From Telluribacter roseus (GTDB lineage: Bacteria > Bacteroidota > Bacteroidia > Cytophagales > Spirosomataceae), in contig NZ_JAFEUV020000017.1 of NCBI RefSeq assembly GCF_017355915.2, forward strand, positions 47,319 through 111,318: 64,000 nt of DNA, written 5' to 3'. The notes under the pieces were generated by a model. That model made no database searches. It was not told the origin of the DNA and saw nothing but the letters and a program-made list of their open reading frames with translations. The translations under genes and the position numbers were made by a program. Positions 43,520 through 53,243 of the stretch are shown in pieces. The first letter of the stretch is position 1, and every line of letters begins with the position of its first letter.

Positions 43520-46237
43520 TTATCTTCCTCCGGTGCTCTTGGCAGCCGAAGCCGAGAACGAAGGATGCTTTTCGTTTCCTCCGGCCATCAGGTAGGCCAT
43601 CAGGTCTTTCAGCTCTTCTTCGTTCAGACTGTTGATCAGTCCGGGAAGCATGATCGAAACGGCCGAGTACTTGCTCGACACTACGTCTTTCTTAGGTACC
43701 TTCATCAGCATATCGGGCGCGAATGGATTCTGCGACACGTAGTAGTTTACTTTATCCTCGTTGGTGACGCGTCCTACTATGGACTCTCCATTTTTGAGTA
43801 CCAGCTGGGTAGCTGCGTACTGATCCGAAACAGCTTTGTGCGGGTCAATGATGGCCTCCAGTACATCCTTGGTGGAGAATCGGGTAGCCAGCTGAGACAG
43901 CTCCGGTCCGATGTTACCACCTTCGCCTCCAATCGCATGGCAGCGGCTACAGGTAATGGCGTTGTACATGGCCTTGCCCTGGGCAAAGTTCCGCCCTGTC
44001 AGTTTACCATCTACCGCAGTAACGGCCTCATCCAGTGCCCATCTACGGCCGGGACCTTTGGGATATACTGCCTTAGCCAGATCATTTCCGTTTTGGGTTA
44101 ACAGATCACCACCCGATAGCTTATCGTAATGAGCCAGTCTGGATTCAGATACGTTCTGAAGGGCCATCTTACGGGCTTTATCAATAAATCCGATATAGCT
44201 GCGTCCTCCCTGGTAGCTGAATGCCTTACGGAACCACTTAAAGTAGCGGTCGTGCAGCTCGGGAGTCCAGCCGGTTTTGGCCTTGCTGAGCGCGGTAGCC
44301 AGGTAGGTCTGCTGAGCCGGTGGCATCTTCTCGAGCATACCGGCGATATCCAGTCCGTACTGCGGGTTGCGCATGATCAGCTCAGCGGATGAAGTAGCGG
44401 TTTCGCCTCCGGCTGTAGCAGCGCCAGGCTGCTCCTTCGCTTCCAGCAACGCCAGTGTCTTGGGTATCACACCGGGAGCCTCTACAAATACCAGTACCTT
44501 GGCGAACAGGCGGTTCAGCTCATTCGATTTGGTCGGGTACTTAGGGTTCAGGTAAGCAATTACCTGCGACTTGGTAGCGGCATCAGGCTGTCCCATACGG
44601 GCAAATACCAGCTCAACGGCCCGAAGCAGATCTATCTGTTGCGACTCATTCAGTGCAGCATAGTTAATGCCAGTCACTGCCTTCAGTATAGCGTTCTTCT
44701 GATCAGCTCCACCTTGGCGGGCCAGGGCGATCATCGCGTTAGTCAGGCGAATGGGGTCTTTCTCGGCCAGAGCTTTTGCCTGCCATTCAGCTACCGGCTG
44801 GTGCTCTACGGCCAGACGGGCCGCATAGCGGATAAAGCGGTCGGGGTTGTTGAGGTGAGGCCAGGCAGTCGTTATAGCGTCCTTGTTGGGTCCGCCGGTA
44901 TGGAACTTCTCCAGACTTCTCCGTAGTTGGTTTGCCTGATTGATGGTTGGCGCGGCTACTGTACTGTTCAGAGGCTCCTTGCCATCGTAGTAAACCCGGT
45001 ACAGATCCGACTCCAGGCGGCGGCCACCGGTCAGGAAGTACAGCGCACCATCCGGCCCGATTACACCATCCGTCAGCGGTAGTGGTATACCCGACAGGAA
45101 CTCTTCGTGGTCGGCAGTATAGGTAGAGCCTGAAGGCTTCAGGTGAAGAGCATGCACGATACCAAAGCTCCAGTCAAAGGCCAGCAGGGTATTCTTGTAC
45201 TTAGCCGGAAACTTAGCGTCACGGGTATGCAGCAGGTTGGTAGGTGAGCCTTGTCCGATGTTGATAACCGGAGGCAGGTTGTCAGGATACGTAGCCGACC
45301 ACTTGCTGTTACCGGTCCGCCAGCCAAACTCACTGGCACTGGTAGCGTGTACGATACGGGTCGGGCGGTACCAGGGCATACCAAAGTCCCACTCCATGTC
45401 AGCGTCGTATACAAACAGGTCACCGTTTTCGTCGAAAGTCATATCGTAGGCGTTGCGGTAGCCGGCGCTGATCAGCTCCCACTTCTTCCCATCCGGATCC
45501 AGGTTAGCAATCCAGCCTCCTGGTGCCATGCGATCATTGGCGTGGCCGCGGGGGTCTTTGATCAGCGGGAAGATGTTATCCTCCTGCCAGTTCTTGGGCA
45601 GACGGTACGCATCCATCGGAGGTACATCCGTATGGTTACCGGCTATTACGAACAGCGACTTCTTGTCGGGCGACAGGATAATGCTGTGCGGTCCGTGCTC
45701 ACCATGCCCCACAAACTCTTTCATCATCGTTACCTTGTCAAACTGATCGTCGCCATCGGTATCCTGAAGGCGGTACAGTCCACTGGTGCGGGGCAGCGTT
45801 TCGGTAACGCGGTTATTTACTACTACGTACAAGCTGTTGAAGGCGTACAGGAGCCCCTGCGCCGTACCCATACCCAGCGTATCGGTAGCATTGCCGATCT
45901 TTAGCTTCTCTACCTCAGGCTTGGTCGAGCCCGAGCCCAGGGCGGGTATCTTGATACGGTACAACGCGCCGTACTGGTCGGAGGCAATCATGCGTCCTTT
46001 ATCATCAAAAGCCATGGAAACCCATGACCCCTGACCATTCTCGGACGGGCTATACAGGTGATCGGCCTTGAAACCGGGCTGGAGCTTAAGCTTCTCCACC
46101 TTCGGATTATCGATGCCCGTGTGGGCAGGCTCCGTTTTGTTGATCTGGGTATACGAAGCGCCCAGTATCAAAACCACTCCCAGGCCCAGCATGGACTTAA
46201 TGGCGGTGGTACTGGCGGATGAATTCTTGTTGAACAT
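43520..46237 (-). CDS. PVC-type heme-binding dehydrogenase with C-terminal cytochrome c
   Basis: This 905-residue exported protein has an N-terminal helix acting as signal or anchor. A six-bladed sugar-dehydrogenase-like propeller covers about 50-400 (GHGEHGPHSIILSPDKKSL, GHANDRMAPGGW). A HEAT-like helical stretch covers about 420-720. The C-terminal cytochrome c has CSRCH at 763-767 and a distal Met region. The layout is the 'PVC-type heme-binding CxxCH protein' of Planctomycetes, Verrucomicrobia and Bacteroidota. It is likely a periplasmic oxidoreductase passing electrons from a sugar or lactone to the respiratory chain. It lies between SusCD and DUF1080, on the same strand as both. Confidence 0.88.
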   Translation of the reverse strand: MFNKNSSASTTAIKSMLGLGVVLILGASYTQINKTEPAHTGIDNPKVEKLKLQPGFKADHLYSPSENGQGSWVSMAFDDKGRMIASDQYGALYRIKIPALGSGSTKPEVEKLKIGNATDTLGMGTAQGLLYAFNSLYVVVNNRVTETLPRTSGLYRLQDTDGDDQFDKVTMMKEFVGHGEHGPHSIILSPDKKSLFVIAGNHTDVPPMDAYRLPKNWQEDNIFPLIKDPRGHANDRMAPGGWIANLDPDGKKWELISAGYRNAYDMTFDENGDLFVYDADMEWDFGMPWYRPTRIVHATSASEFGWRTGNSKWSATYPDNLPPVINIGQGSPTNLLHTRDAKFPAKYKNTLLAFDWSFGIVHALHLKPSGSTYTADHEEFLSGIPLPLTDGVIGPDGALYFLTGGRRLESDLYRVYYDGKEPLNSTVAAPTINQANQLRRSLEKFHTGGPNKDAITTAWPHLNNPDRFIRYAARLAVEHQPVAEWQAKALAEKDPIRLTNAMIALARQGGADQKNAILKAVTGINYAALNESQQIDLLRAVELVFARMGQPDAATKSQVIAYLNPKYPTKSNELNRLFAKVLVFVEAPGVIPKTLALLEAKEQPGAATAGGETATSSAELIMRNPQYGLDIAGMLEKMPPAQQTYLATALSKAKTGWTPELHDRYFKWFRKAFSYQGGRSYIGFIDKARKMALQNVSESRLAHYDKLSGGDLLTQNGNDLAKAVYPKGPGRRWALDEAVTAVDGKLTGRNFAQGKAMYNAITCSRCHAIGGEGGNIGPELSQLATRFSTKDVLEAIIDPHKAVSDQYAATQLVLKNGESIVGRVTNEDKVNYYVSQNPFAPDMLMKVPKKDVVSSKYSAVSIMLPGLINSLNEEELKDLMAYLMAGGNEKHPSFSASAAKSTGGR

Positions 46238-46506
46238 AAGATGGGATGTTAGGAAATTCCGGATGATTCTTCCAATGCCTTACTGACAGCTTCTTGCTAC
46301 ATTTACCCTTAACCGGTCAGTAAGTTACTTTGAGGTACTTTCCACAAATGCGGCACTGGTAAAAGGTGCCCCACATACAGAAATACTTATAAAATTCCTG
46401 TTAATACTCAAATTCAGGCTTTACGTAAAAATTACATCTCCCGGAGGAGGTACAGTGCTGGCCTTATCAAAATCTACTGCATCGCATGTGATAAGGTGAT
46501 TAAATC
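46238..46506. other. Intergenic region upstream of the heme dehydrogenase gene
   Basis: No gene is visible. It holds one extra hairpin, CCTTATCA (46462-46469) with TGATAAGG (46489-46496), besides the SusD terminator further right. It should contain the promoter of the heme dehydrogenase gene on the reverse strand, but I found no clear consensus match. Confidence 0.4.
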
Positions 46507-46546
46507 AATGACAAGCTGGCTCGCCAGGGCATACCAGCTTGTCATT
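46507..46546 (-). terminator. Terminator of the susCD-like operon
   Basis: AATGACAAGCTGG (46507-46519) pairs perfectly with CCAGCTTGTCATT (46534-46546). The following reverse-strand sequence GATTTAATC is only moderately T-rich. It starts 9 nt beyond the SusD stop codon. Confidence 0.75.
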
Positions 46547-46554
46547 CGATAGTC

Positions 46555-48066
46555 TTAGAAGTGCGGGGTCAGAGCTGCCTCAACGGCCGGCAGCGGATAG
46601 TATACCTCCAGATTGGTAAAGGCATTGGGTGGGGGCACAGCACCAGCAGGGAAGTAGTACGCCTGTGGGTTGGCCTTGAGACGGGCTCCGTAAGCGGTAA
46701 TTACTTCATTGACCATACCGGTACGCACCAGGTCAAACCAGCGCTTGTTTTCAAAGGCCAGCTCCACACGACGCTCCTGCATAATAGCTTTACGCATATC
46801 AGCCTGCGAAGAGGCTACCGTAGCTGCCAGTCCGGCCCGGGCCCGTACCTGATTCAGGTAAGTAGCTGCCTCGCTGGCTTTGCCCTGCTCATTCAGCGCT
46901 TCGGCCAGAAACAGTAGTACTTCGGAATAGCGGTATACGGGCCAGTTCTGGCCTGTGTTGTTGTGTTGCGAGTGTGTCCGGGCATACTTCTTAATGTATG
47001 GATACACCTTGTCCTGCCGCAAGCTTTGGCTTAGTGTAACATACCCGATTGAGATATCCTTACGCTTGTCACCCGGTTCGTAGGCAGCAATCAGGTCCGG
47101 CGTCGGAACGTTATTATTTTCACCCGAGATAGCTTGCGGATTTGAGGTGCCCGTAATAGGCTTTAATTCGTCAGCGGTGATGGGCGCGGGTATAAATCTG
47201 TAGATCTGGTTTCCGTTGAATCCGGCCGCTCCTTCCATGTACTGTACCTCAAAGACAGACTCCCGGTTGTTCTTGTTACCTGCTGTAGTTGAGAAGGCAT
47301 CGTTGTAATCCGGCATCAGGGCGTACTCGCCGCTGTTGACGATTTCCATCAGGACCTTTTCAGCTTCCGCCCATTTCTTCTGGATCATGTACAGGTTAGC
47401 CAGTACTGTTTTGGCAGCTCCCGATGTAGCCCGGCCTGCTTCCTGCTTCGACTTGGGAGGCAGTAGCTTAGCCGCTTCGGCAATGTCCTTTTCAATCTGA
47501 GTATAGAGCTCGTCCGTGGTAGCCAGGGGCGCAGCCGCCTCTTCCCGGTTGGGTACGGGCTTCAGGTGCATGGGTACTTTACCAAACAACCGGACTAATT
47601 CGAAGTAAGCAAATCCCCGCAGGAACAGGGCCTGGCCCTTCAGGTTATTCTTCGACTCGGCCGCAAACTCTACATTATCAATAACCGACAGGATTTGGTT
47701 GGCCCGGGCAATGATCTGGTAGTTCAGGCGGAAGGCAGCCAGTACAATGGTATTAGCTGTCATACCACCTGCCGAAGGAACCGCAAAGTCGGCTATGTTT
47801 TCGGTATTCTCAACGGCCCCGAAGAGTATGTTGCGCGCATAGTAGGTATTGTCGGAGTGCATCTCCCCCAGAGCCCAGGCTGTCTCATTGTATATAGCTC
47901 GTAATGGTACATAGGTGGCATTGACAGCTTGTTGGAAGTCGGCCTCTTTGGTGAAGAAGGTAGCCGAGCTAAGCGCGGTTTCGGGTACTACAGTCAAAAA
48001 TTTATCAGTATTGCAACTCGTCACGGAAAAACCGATCAGACCCGCTAGTATGATGATCTTTTTCAT
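46555..48066 (-). CDS. SusD/RagB-family nutrient-binding outer-membrane lipoprotein
   Basis: This 503-residue lipoprotein has lipobox VTSC with Cys18. The N-terminal SusD-like region (FLTVVPETALSSATFFT) and the C-terminal RagB/SusD domain (RYSEVLLFLAEALNEQG, MRKAIMQERRVELAFENKRWFDLVR) are both complete. It caps the SusC-like channel encoded upstream and binds an oligosaccharide at the cell surface. It lies 37 bp after the SusC stop and is followed by a terminator, so the pair is one transcription unit. No glycosidase lies directly inside the unit. Confidence 0.95.
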   Translation of the reverse strand: MKKIIILAGLIGFSVTSCNTDKFLTVVPETALSSATFFTKEADFQQAVNATYVPLRAIYNETAWALGEMHSDNTYYARNILFGAVENTENIADFAVPSAGGMTANTIVLAAFRLNYQIIARANQILSVIDNVEFAAESKNNLKGQALFLRGFAYFELVRLFGKVPMHLKPVPNREEAAAPLATTDELYTQIEKDIAEAAKLLPPKSKQEAGRATSGAAKTVLANLYMIQKKWAEAEKVLMEIVNSGEYALMPDYNDAFSTTAGNKNNRESVFEVQYMEGAAGFNGNQIYRFIPAPITADELKPITGTSNPQAISGENNNVPTPDLIAAYEPGDKRKDISIGYVTLSQSLRQDKVYPYIKKYARTHSQHNNTGQNWPVYRYSEVLLFLAEALNEQGKASEAATYLNQVRARAGLAATVASSQADMRKAIMQERRVELAFENKRWFDLVRTGMVNEVITAYGARLKANPQAYYFPAGAVPPPNAFTNLEVYYPLPAVEAALTPHF

Positions 48067-48103
48067 TCTGTATTCGTATAAGGATGAAAAATGGATTAGC
48101 TAA

Positions 48104-51100
48104 TTAAAAATTCAGGTTAACCCCAACCGTATAGGTACGTGGAACCGGATAGTTAGAGAAGTCAACGCCCTGGCTCAGGTTACCGCCATCGCCGTTACCA
48201 TCGCCCTGAGCACTGGTTTCAGGGTTAGGACCACCCCAGTACTTGGTGAATACGTATACCTGCTGGGCCGATGCGTACACGCGGGCTGACTTGAAGAATT
48301 TGTTGAGAGCACCGAAAGTGTAGCCCAGCGTGATGTTCCGGATGGTGAAGAATGAGGCGTCAGCCAGGAACTGAGTACTGTTCCAGTCGCGCTCGATACC
48401 GGTGAAGTTACCTCCTCCGTTAGTAGCACCAAACATACCTGCACCAGGCGTTATTACATTCCCGTTCTTGTCAACCCGGAAGCGATCCTTTACACCAGCC
48501 ACCATGTTGAACACACCATCCAGGTTAGCCGTACTGTACAGGTGGCGCACCCACAACTGATTGCCGTGTGAACCGGAGCCCGTAATGGACATATCCCAGT
48601 TGCCGTACTTCATATCGTTGGTGATACCATAGGTAAATTTCGGAAACGGATTACCGATAATGGTCCGGTCGTCGGCATCACCCCCGTAGGTAATCACGCC
48701 ATCGCCATTCACGTCACGCATCTTAATAGTACCGACCGCTGAGCGACCCGGAATGATAGGCGACGTTTTGAGTTCTTCCTGGCTCATGTAGTAGCCTTCC
48801 TTCACCAGACCGTAGAACTGGCCAAAAGGCTTACCTACCTGTGTAATGTGGAAAGTACCATATACCCGGTCGATGCCCGGTGCCAGTGCTACTACCAGGT
48901 TGCGGTTGAACGAAATGTTGGCGTTGGTGGTCCACTTCAGTTTACCCACGGTGTTGCGGGTAGTTAGCGAGAACTCATGTCCCCAGAACTTAATCTCACC
49001 AATGTTGTCGTTGAAGTTGGTAAAACCAGACTCCTGCGGCAGCTGTACTGCATATAGCAGGTTGGTAGTACGCTTGGTATAGAAGTCGTAGATAAACTGG
49101 ATGCGGTCGTTCAGCAAGCCCAGATCCAAACCTAAGTCAAACTGCCGGGTAGTCTCCCAGCCTAGATTAGGGTTGGCAATGGAGGTTACAACCGCTCCTG
49201 TACCTACTGTATTTCCGAATACAGCGTTGACGGTATTGTTTACCAGGGCGTACTGCGTGTAGTTACCGATGTTGTTGTTACCGATCACACCGTAGCTGGC
49301 GCGTACTTTGGCAAACGAAACCTGCTGAACAGGCTTGAGGAATTCTTCATCTGACATAACCCAACCCACCGATGCCGACGGAAAGGTACCCCAGCGGTTG
49401 TTGGCACCAAAGCGCGACGATCCATCCGAACGAATAGCCGCCGTAAAGAGATACTTGCCTTTGTAGTTATAGGTCAACCGTGACAGGTACGATAACAGTC
49501 CCCACTCATTGACCCCGTTGATGGTACCACCCCGGTTGATGTTGAGCGCCCCCTGGATAGTTGGAAGACGGTCATCCGCGTAGGTATCAGCCTGTACACG
49601 CGTCACTTCCTGGCTAAAACGCTGCTGCGTAAAACCTGCCAGCAATTCGAAGTTATGGTCATTGTTAAAACTCCGCGTATACGTTGCCAGGTTTTCATTC
49701 AGCCAGGATATGTTCTCCATTCCCTGCCGGATAGACACGGCCAGTGTCGGAATGGGTACGTTGATCTGGCTGGTAGCCGTAGATGGGTTGAAGAAGAAGA
49801 ACTTGGAGTTCAGGTATTCAACGTTGAAAGTTGATCTAAGCGACAGCCCCGGAATTGGTGAGTACTGTATGTACGCGTTACCCAGCAGGTTGGTGTTCTT
49901 TGTTTCGTTGGTCAACTCATTCGCTGCCCGTACCCAGTTTGGATAGGCAAAGATGTTTCCGGTACTTCCGGGGAAGCGATTCACCAGGGTCAGCTCACCG
50001 TTATTATCGCGGATAGGCATAACCGGCCAGGTATGCAGGGCATTGAAGAGAATACCCGTACCCCGGTCACCATCTGTACGTGGAGTGTTGTCATATACGT
50101 ACGAAGGCGCTATGTTGAAGCCTACTTTTACCGTATTGGACAGGTTATAGTTGGAGTTCATCCGCAGCGAATAACGCTTGTAGGTGTTGTTCAGCACGAC
50201 CCCTTCCTGGTTAAAGACGCCCGCCACCAATGAGGTACTTGATCGCTCCGTGTTATTAGAGATACTCAGGTTGTAGCTCTGAACGGGTGCTTTGCGAAGT
50301 ACGGCATTGTACCAGTCGTTGTCTTTGTTGGCCCAATCCGACGGATTCTGAAACTCCTGTGGTACTGCCTGGCCCTGATCTTCGTAGTACTCTTTCTTGA
50401 ACTGAGCAAACTCCTGGGCGTTCAACATTTTGACACGACCGCGCTCAGGCACGCTCTGAATACCTCCGAAGGCATTAAAGCTGATGTTGGTTTTGCCGGG
50501 GGCCCCTTTTTTAGTGGTAATGAGCACTACCCCGTTAGCCGCCCGCGAACCATAGAGTGAGGTCGAAGCCGCATCTTTCAGAATGGAGATATCCTCGATC
50601 TCATCCGGGTTCAACTGAGCAATATTTCCGGTAATAGGGAAACCATCAATTACATACAGCGGATCGCTACCTGCCGATACGGACACCTGGCCGCGGATAC
50701 GGATGTTGATACCCTGGCCCGGTTTACCGGTAGTCTGGTTGATCTGCACCCCCGCCAGACGTCCCTGAAGCTTCTGGCCGATTTGCGAAACCGGCAGGTC
50801 CTTGATCTCTGCCGCCCCTACGGTCTGTACCGATCCGGTAATTTCCTTCTTCAATTGACTACCGTATCCCACTACCACCACCTCAGAGAGCGACTTGGTA
50901 TCAGCCCCCATCTTTACGTTAATGGAGGTCTGGTTATTTATACTCACCTCCTGCGATGCAAAACCTACGTAAGAGAATACGAGCGTTCCTGTTGCATTAG
51001 GTACCGTCAGGGTATATTCACCCCCAGGTCCCGTAGTGGTACCGGTAGTGGTACCTTTTAGTACTACACTTACTCCCGGCAGTCCCTCGCCGGCCTCATC

Positions 51101-51274
51101 CGTAACAGTTCCTCTTATAGTAACAGCTACCGCAACGGCCGAGGTACCCACGGGCAACGCCGCAGCAGCCAGCGTGCCTGTATGAACCATACATGCAGCC
51201 AAAGCAGGATATAGTATTAGCTTGCGAAGTTGACTCCTGGTACCATACAATTGTAATTGTCGCAATTCGTTCAT
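48104..51274 (-). CDS. SusC/RagA-family TonB-dependent outer-membrane receptor
   Basis: A 1056-residue protein is called here. The frame remains open to a GTG inside a hairpin at 51391, but the ATG at 51272-51274 precedes the signal peptide and is the better start. After the signal come a carboxypeptidase-D regulatory-like domain (VTIRGTVTDEAGEGLPGVSV), a TonB-box-like segment (SLSEVVVVGYGSQ), the plug (IRGQVSVSAGSDPLYVIDG) and the beta-barrel ending in a C-terminal Phe (VGVNLNF). It imports glycan fragments with its SusD partner. There is no adjacent anti-sigma/ECF pair or hybrid two-component gene, so local regulation is not evident. Confidence 0.95.
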   Translation of the reverse strand: MNELRQLQLYGTRSQLRKLILYPALAACMVHTGTLAAAALPVGTSAVAVAVTIRGTVTDEAGEGLPGVSVVLKGTTTGTTTGPGGEYTLTVPNATGTLVFSYVGFASQEVSINNQTSINVKMGADTKSLSEVVVVGYGSQLKKEITGSVQTVGAAEIKDLPVSQIGQKLQGRLAGVQINQTTGKPGQGINIRIRGQVSVSAGSDPLYVIDGFPITGNIAQLNPDEIEDISILKDAASTSLYGSRAANGVVLITTKKGAPGKTNISFNAFGGIQSVPERGRVKMLNAQEFAQFKKEYYEDQGQAVPQEFQNPSDWANKDNDWYNAVLRKAPVQSYNLSISNNTERSSTSLVAGVFNQEGVVLNNTYKRYSLRMNSNYNLSNTVKVGFNIAPSYVYDNTPRTDGDRGTGILFNALHTWPVMPIRDNNGELTLVNRFPGSTGNIFAYPNWVRAANELTNETKNTNLLGNAYIQYSPIPGLSLRSTFNVEYLNSKFFFFNPSTATSQINVPIPTLAVSIRQGMENISWLNENLATYTRSFNNDHNFELLAGFTQQRFSQEVTRVQADTYADDRLPTIQGALNINRGGTINGVNEWGLLSYLSRLTYNYKGKYLFTAAIRSDGSSRFGANNRWGTFPSASVGWVMSDEEFLKPVQQVSFAKVRASYGVIGNNNIGNYTQYALVNNTVNAVFGNTVGTGAVVTSIANPNLGWETTRQFDLGLDLGLLNDRIQFIYDFYTKRTTNLLYAVQLPQESGFTNFNDNIGEIKFWGHEFSLTTRNTVGKLKWTTNANISFNRNLVVALAPGIDRVYGTFHITQVGKPFGQFYGLVKEGYYMSQEELKTSPIIPGRSAVGTIKMRDVNGDGVITYGGDADDRTIIGNPFPKFTYGITNDMKYGNWDMSITGSGSHGNQLWVRHLYSTANLDGVFNMVAGVKDRFRVDKNGNVITPGAGMFGATNGGGNFTGIERDWNSTQFLADASFFTIRNITLGYTFGALNKFFKSARVYASAQQVYVFTKYWGGPNPETSAQGDGNGDGGNLSQGVDFSNYPVPRTYTVGVNLNF

Positions 51275-51287
51275 AATTTTGACAGGT

Positions 51288-51409
51288 TTTATTTTGTGAG
51301 AAATAAGACAATAAGGCCCTGCTTCATCTTTTGGATGAATCTCTTGAGACGGGATACGGGCGGGGAATATCAACCGACAGTGGTGGCACACTGTCGGTTG
51401 TTCTTTTTA
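51288..51409 (+). ncRNA. Candidate antisense small RNA over the susC-like leader
   Basis: On the forward strand TAATTTTG (51274-51281) matches the Bacteroidota -7 consensus, and a TTG (51251-51253) lies upstream with 20-bp spacing. A terminator-like hairpin with T-run ends at 51409. Together they would give a transcript of about 120 nt antisense to the susC-like 5' leader. This resembles in layout the cis-antisense RNAs reported at some Bacteroides PULs. It is inferred from signals only. Confidence 0.35.
51371..51409 (+). terminator. Terminator-like hairpin upstream of the susC-like gene
   Basis: CAACCGACAGTG (51371-51382) pairs perfectly with CACTGTCGGTTG (51389-51400) around GTGGCA. TTCTTTTTAT follows on the forward strand. 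No forward-strand gene precedes it. On the reverse strand it forms a hairpin about 100 nt upstream of the susC-like ATG. Confidence 0.7.
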
Positions 51410-51998
51410 TAAGGGAGACCTTATACTATTATCATAGGCAATTATTTTTTCGTGCATTAAGCGATTTGAATCGAATTTCTATCAGAAGTTAAACGACTAT
51501 CCAGTTTTACTTATCAAACACCGGCCGATTGTGTGAACGCTACGAAAGATTTGGCACTTTACCGGCTCTACTGCTTCTATTACGCTTTTTTATACTATCC
51601 GAAACTCCTTTATTATTTTTCAAAGCAGCAGTTTATTCGCCTATTTATATAATCCCATTTAAGCATTATTAAGTGCTATTTACACCCGATACTTGCTTTT
51701 ACTATCCTGTAGTGTCAGGTGGATTAAAATTATTTCTTACACATCGGCTTCCCGACCTCTTCTACTTCTTCTTTCAACCTGATACTAAGCGGGCTACTAC
51801 AATATCTTTTTGTAAGGCCGCCTGAATTATGGCGAAGCAGGAGTCGGTAAGTGGTTTTGAGGGTGGTACAGTTCACTAACGGGTAGGCACATATTTAATA
51901 AGCTCACCTTATCAGCAAAGAAGAAAATATTATTAGATTTTCTAAATTATTTATTGCCTTTTTGCAAGTATGACTCTATAAATAATGGAACAACTACT
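51410..51998. other. Divergent intergenic region between susC-like and monooxygenase genes
   Basis: This AT-rich stretch of almost 600 nt should hold the promoters of both divergent units. I find no coding frame, tRNA, repeat or exact TAnnTTTG match on either strand. Its length is generous for two promoters, so regulatory sites are likely. Confidence 0.4.
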
Positions 51999-53243
51999 GT
52001 GAAAGCGATCATCATTGGTGGAGGTATTGGAGGCCTTACCACGGCCCTCTGCCTGTACGAGGCGGGTATCGAAGTACAGGTGTACGAATCGGTCCGGGAG
52101 CTTCGACCGTTGGGTGTGGGCATCAACCTCCTGCCCCATAGCGTACGGGTACTTACCAACCTCCAGCTGGAAGAAAAGATTGCTCAGATGGCCGTCGAAA
52201 CCTCTGACCTGGTATACTTTAATAGATTCGGGCAGAAGTTCTGGCAGGAGCCCCGCGGCAGGCATGCCGGCTACCACTGGCCCCAGTTCTCTATCCATCG
52301 GGGCGCGTTTCAGATGCTGCTGCTGCAAACCGTACGGGAACGCATAGGCGAAGACGCTGTACGTACCAATCATCATCTGGAGTCATTTGAAGAGACGGCA
52401 GAAGGCATCCGGGCTACCTTTGTAGACCGCGAGACCGGTCAGGTACTAGGTACCGATCGGGGCGACCTGCTGATCGGCTGCGACGGCATTCACTCCGTAG
52501 TACGCAAGCAGCTGTATCCGCAGGAAGGCGGCCCCTGCTTCTCGGGCAATGTGCTGTATCGGGGCACTACCCGAATGCAGCCGTTCCTGAATGGTACCTC
52601 CATGGTTATGATCGGCTCCATGATGCAGAAGATGGTGGCCTACCCTATCAGCCCTGACCTCGACGCGAATGGCCACCAGCTGATCAACTGGGTAGCTAAC
52701 CTGAAAGAGTCTGACACCCAGCTCATGACCATCCGCGACTGGAACCGCCCTGCCGATCAGGACTGGCTGGTGCGGAAGTACCAGCACTGGACCTTTGACT
52801 GGCTGGATGTACCTGCCATGATTGCCGGAGCCGAGGCCGTGTATGAGTTTCCCATGTCAGACCGCGATCCGCTCGATCGCTGGACCTTCGGCCGGATTAC
52901 TTTACTAGGTGATGCTGCTCACCCGATGTACCCCATTGGCTCCAACGGTGCCTCCCAGGCCATACTGGACGCGGAGGTACTTGCTGATTGTCTCCAAAGT
53001 ACCAGCGACATACCCACTGCCCTGCGGGAGTACGAGCAGAAGCGCCTGCCGGCAACTTCACAGGTGGTACAGGGCAACCGGCAGAAAGGGCCCGACCAGA
53101 TCCTGGACATCATGGAAGAGCGGGCTCCCAACGGCTTCACTGATCCGTACGAGGTATTCCCCTACGCCGAGATGGATGCCATCATGAGCCGCTATAAGGT
53201 TATAGCCGGATTTGATAAGGAAAGCCTCAACCAGAAATCATGA
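51999..53243 (+). CDS. FAD-dependent aromatic monooxygenase
   Basis: This 414-residue class A flavoprotein monooxygenase is similar to salicylate-hydroxylase/PhzS-type enzymes. The N-terminal dinucleotide fold is KAIIIGGGIGGLTTA, the mid-motif is LLIGCDGIHSVVRKQL, and FAD phosphate binding is in TLLGDAAHPMYPIGSNG. The frame opens upstream at a TTG, but the GTG at 51999-52001 places the start just before the GxGxxG and is chosen. It would hydroxylate an aromatic acid or phenol using NAD(P)H and O2. It is coupled by a 4-bp overlap to the DUF3237 gene. Confidence 0.92.
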   Translation: MKAIIIGGGIGGLTTALCLYEAGIEVQVYESVRELRPLGVGINLLPHSVRVLTNLQLEEKIAQMAVETSDLVYFNRFGQKFWQEPRGRHAGYHWPQFSIHRGAFQMLLLQTVRERIGEDAVRTNHHLESFEETAEGIRATFVDRETGQVLGTDRGDLLIGCDGIHSVVRKQLYPQEGGPCFSGNVLYRGTTRMQPFLNGTSMVMIGSMMQKMVAYPISPDLDANGHQLINWVANLKESDTQLMTIRDWNRPADQDWLVRKYQHWTFDWLDVPAMIAGAEAVYEFPMSDRDPLDRWTFGRITLLGDAAHPMYPIGSNGASQAILDAEVLADCLQSTSDIPTALREYEQKRLPATSQVVQGNRQKGPDQILDIMEERAPNGFTDPYEVFPYAEMDAIMSRYKVIAGFDKESLNQKS

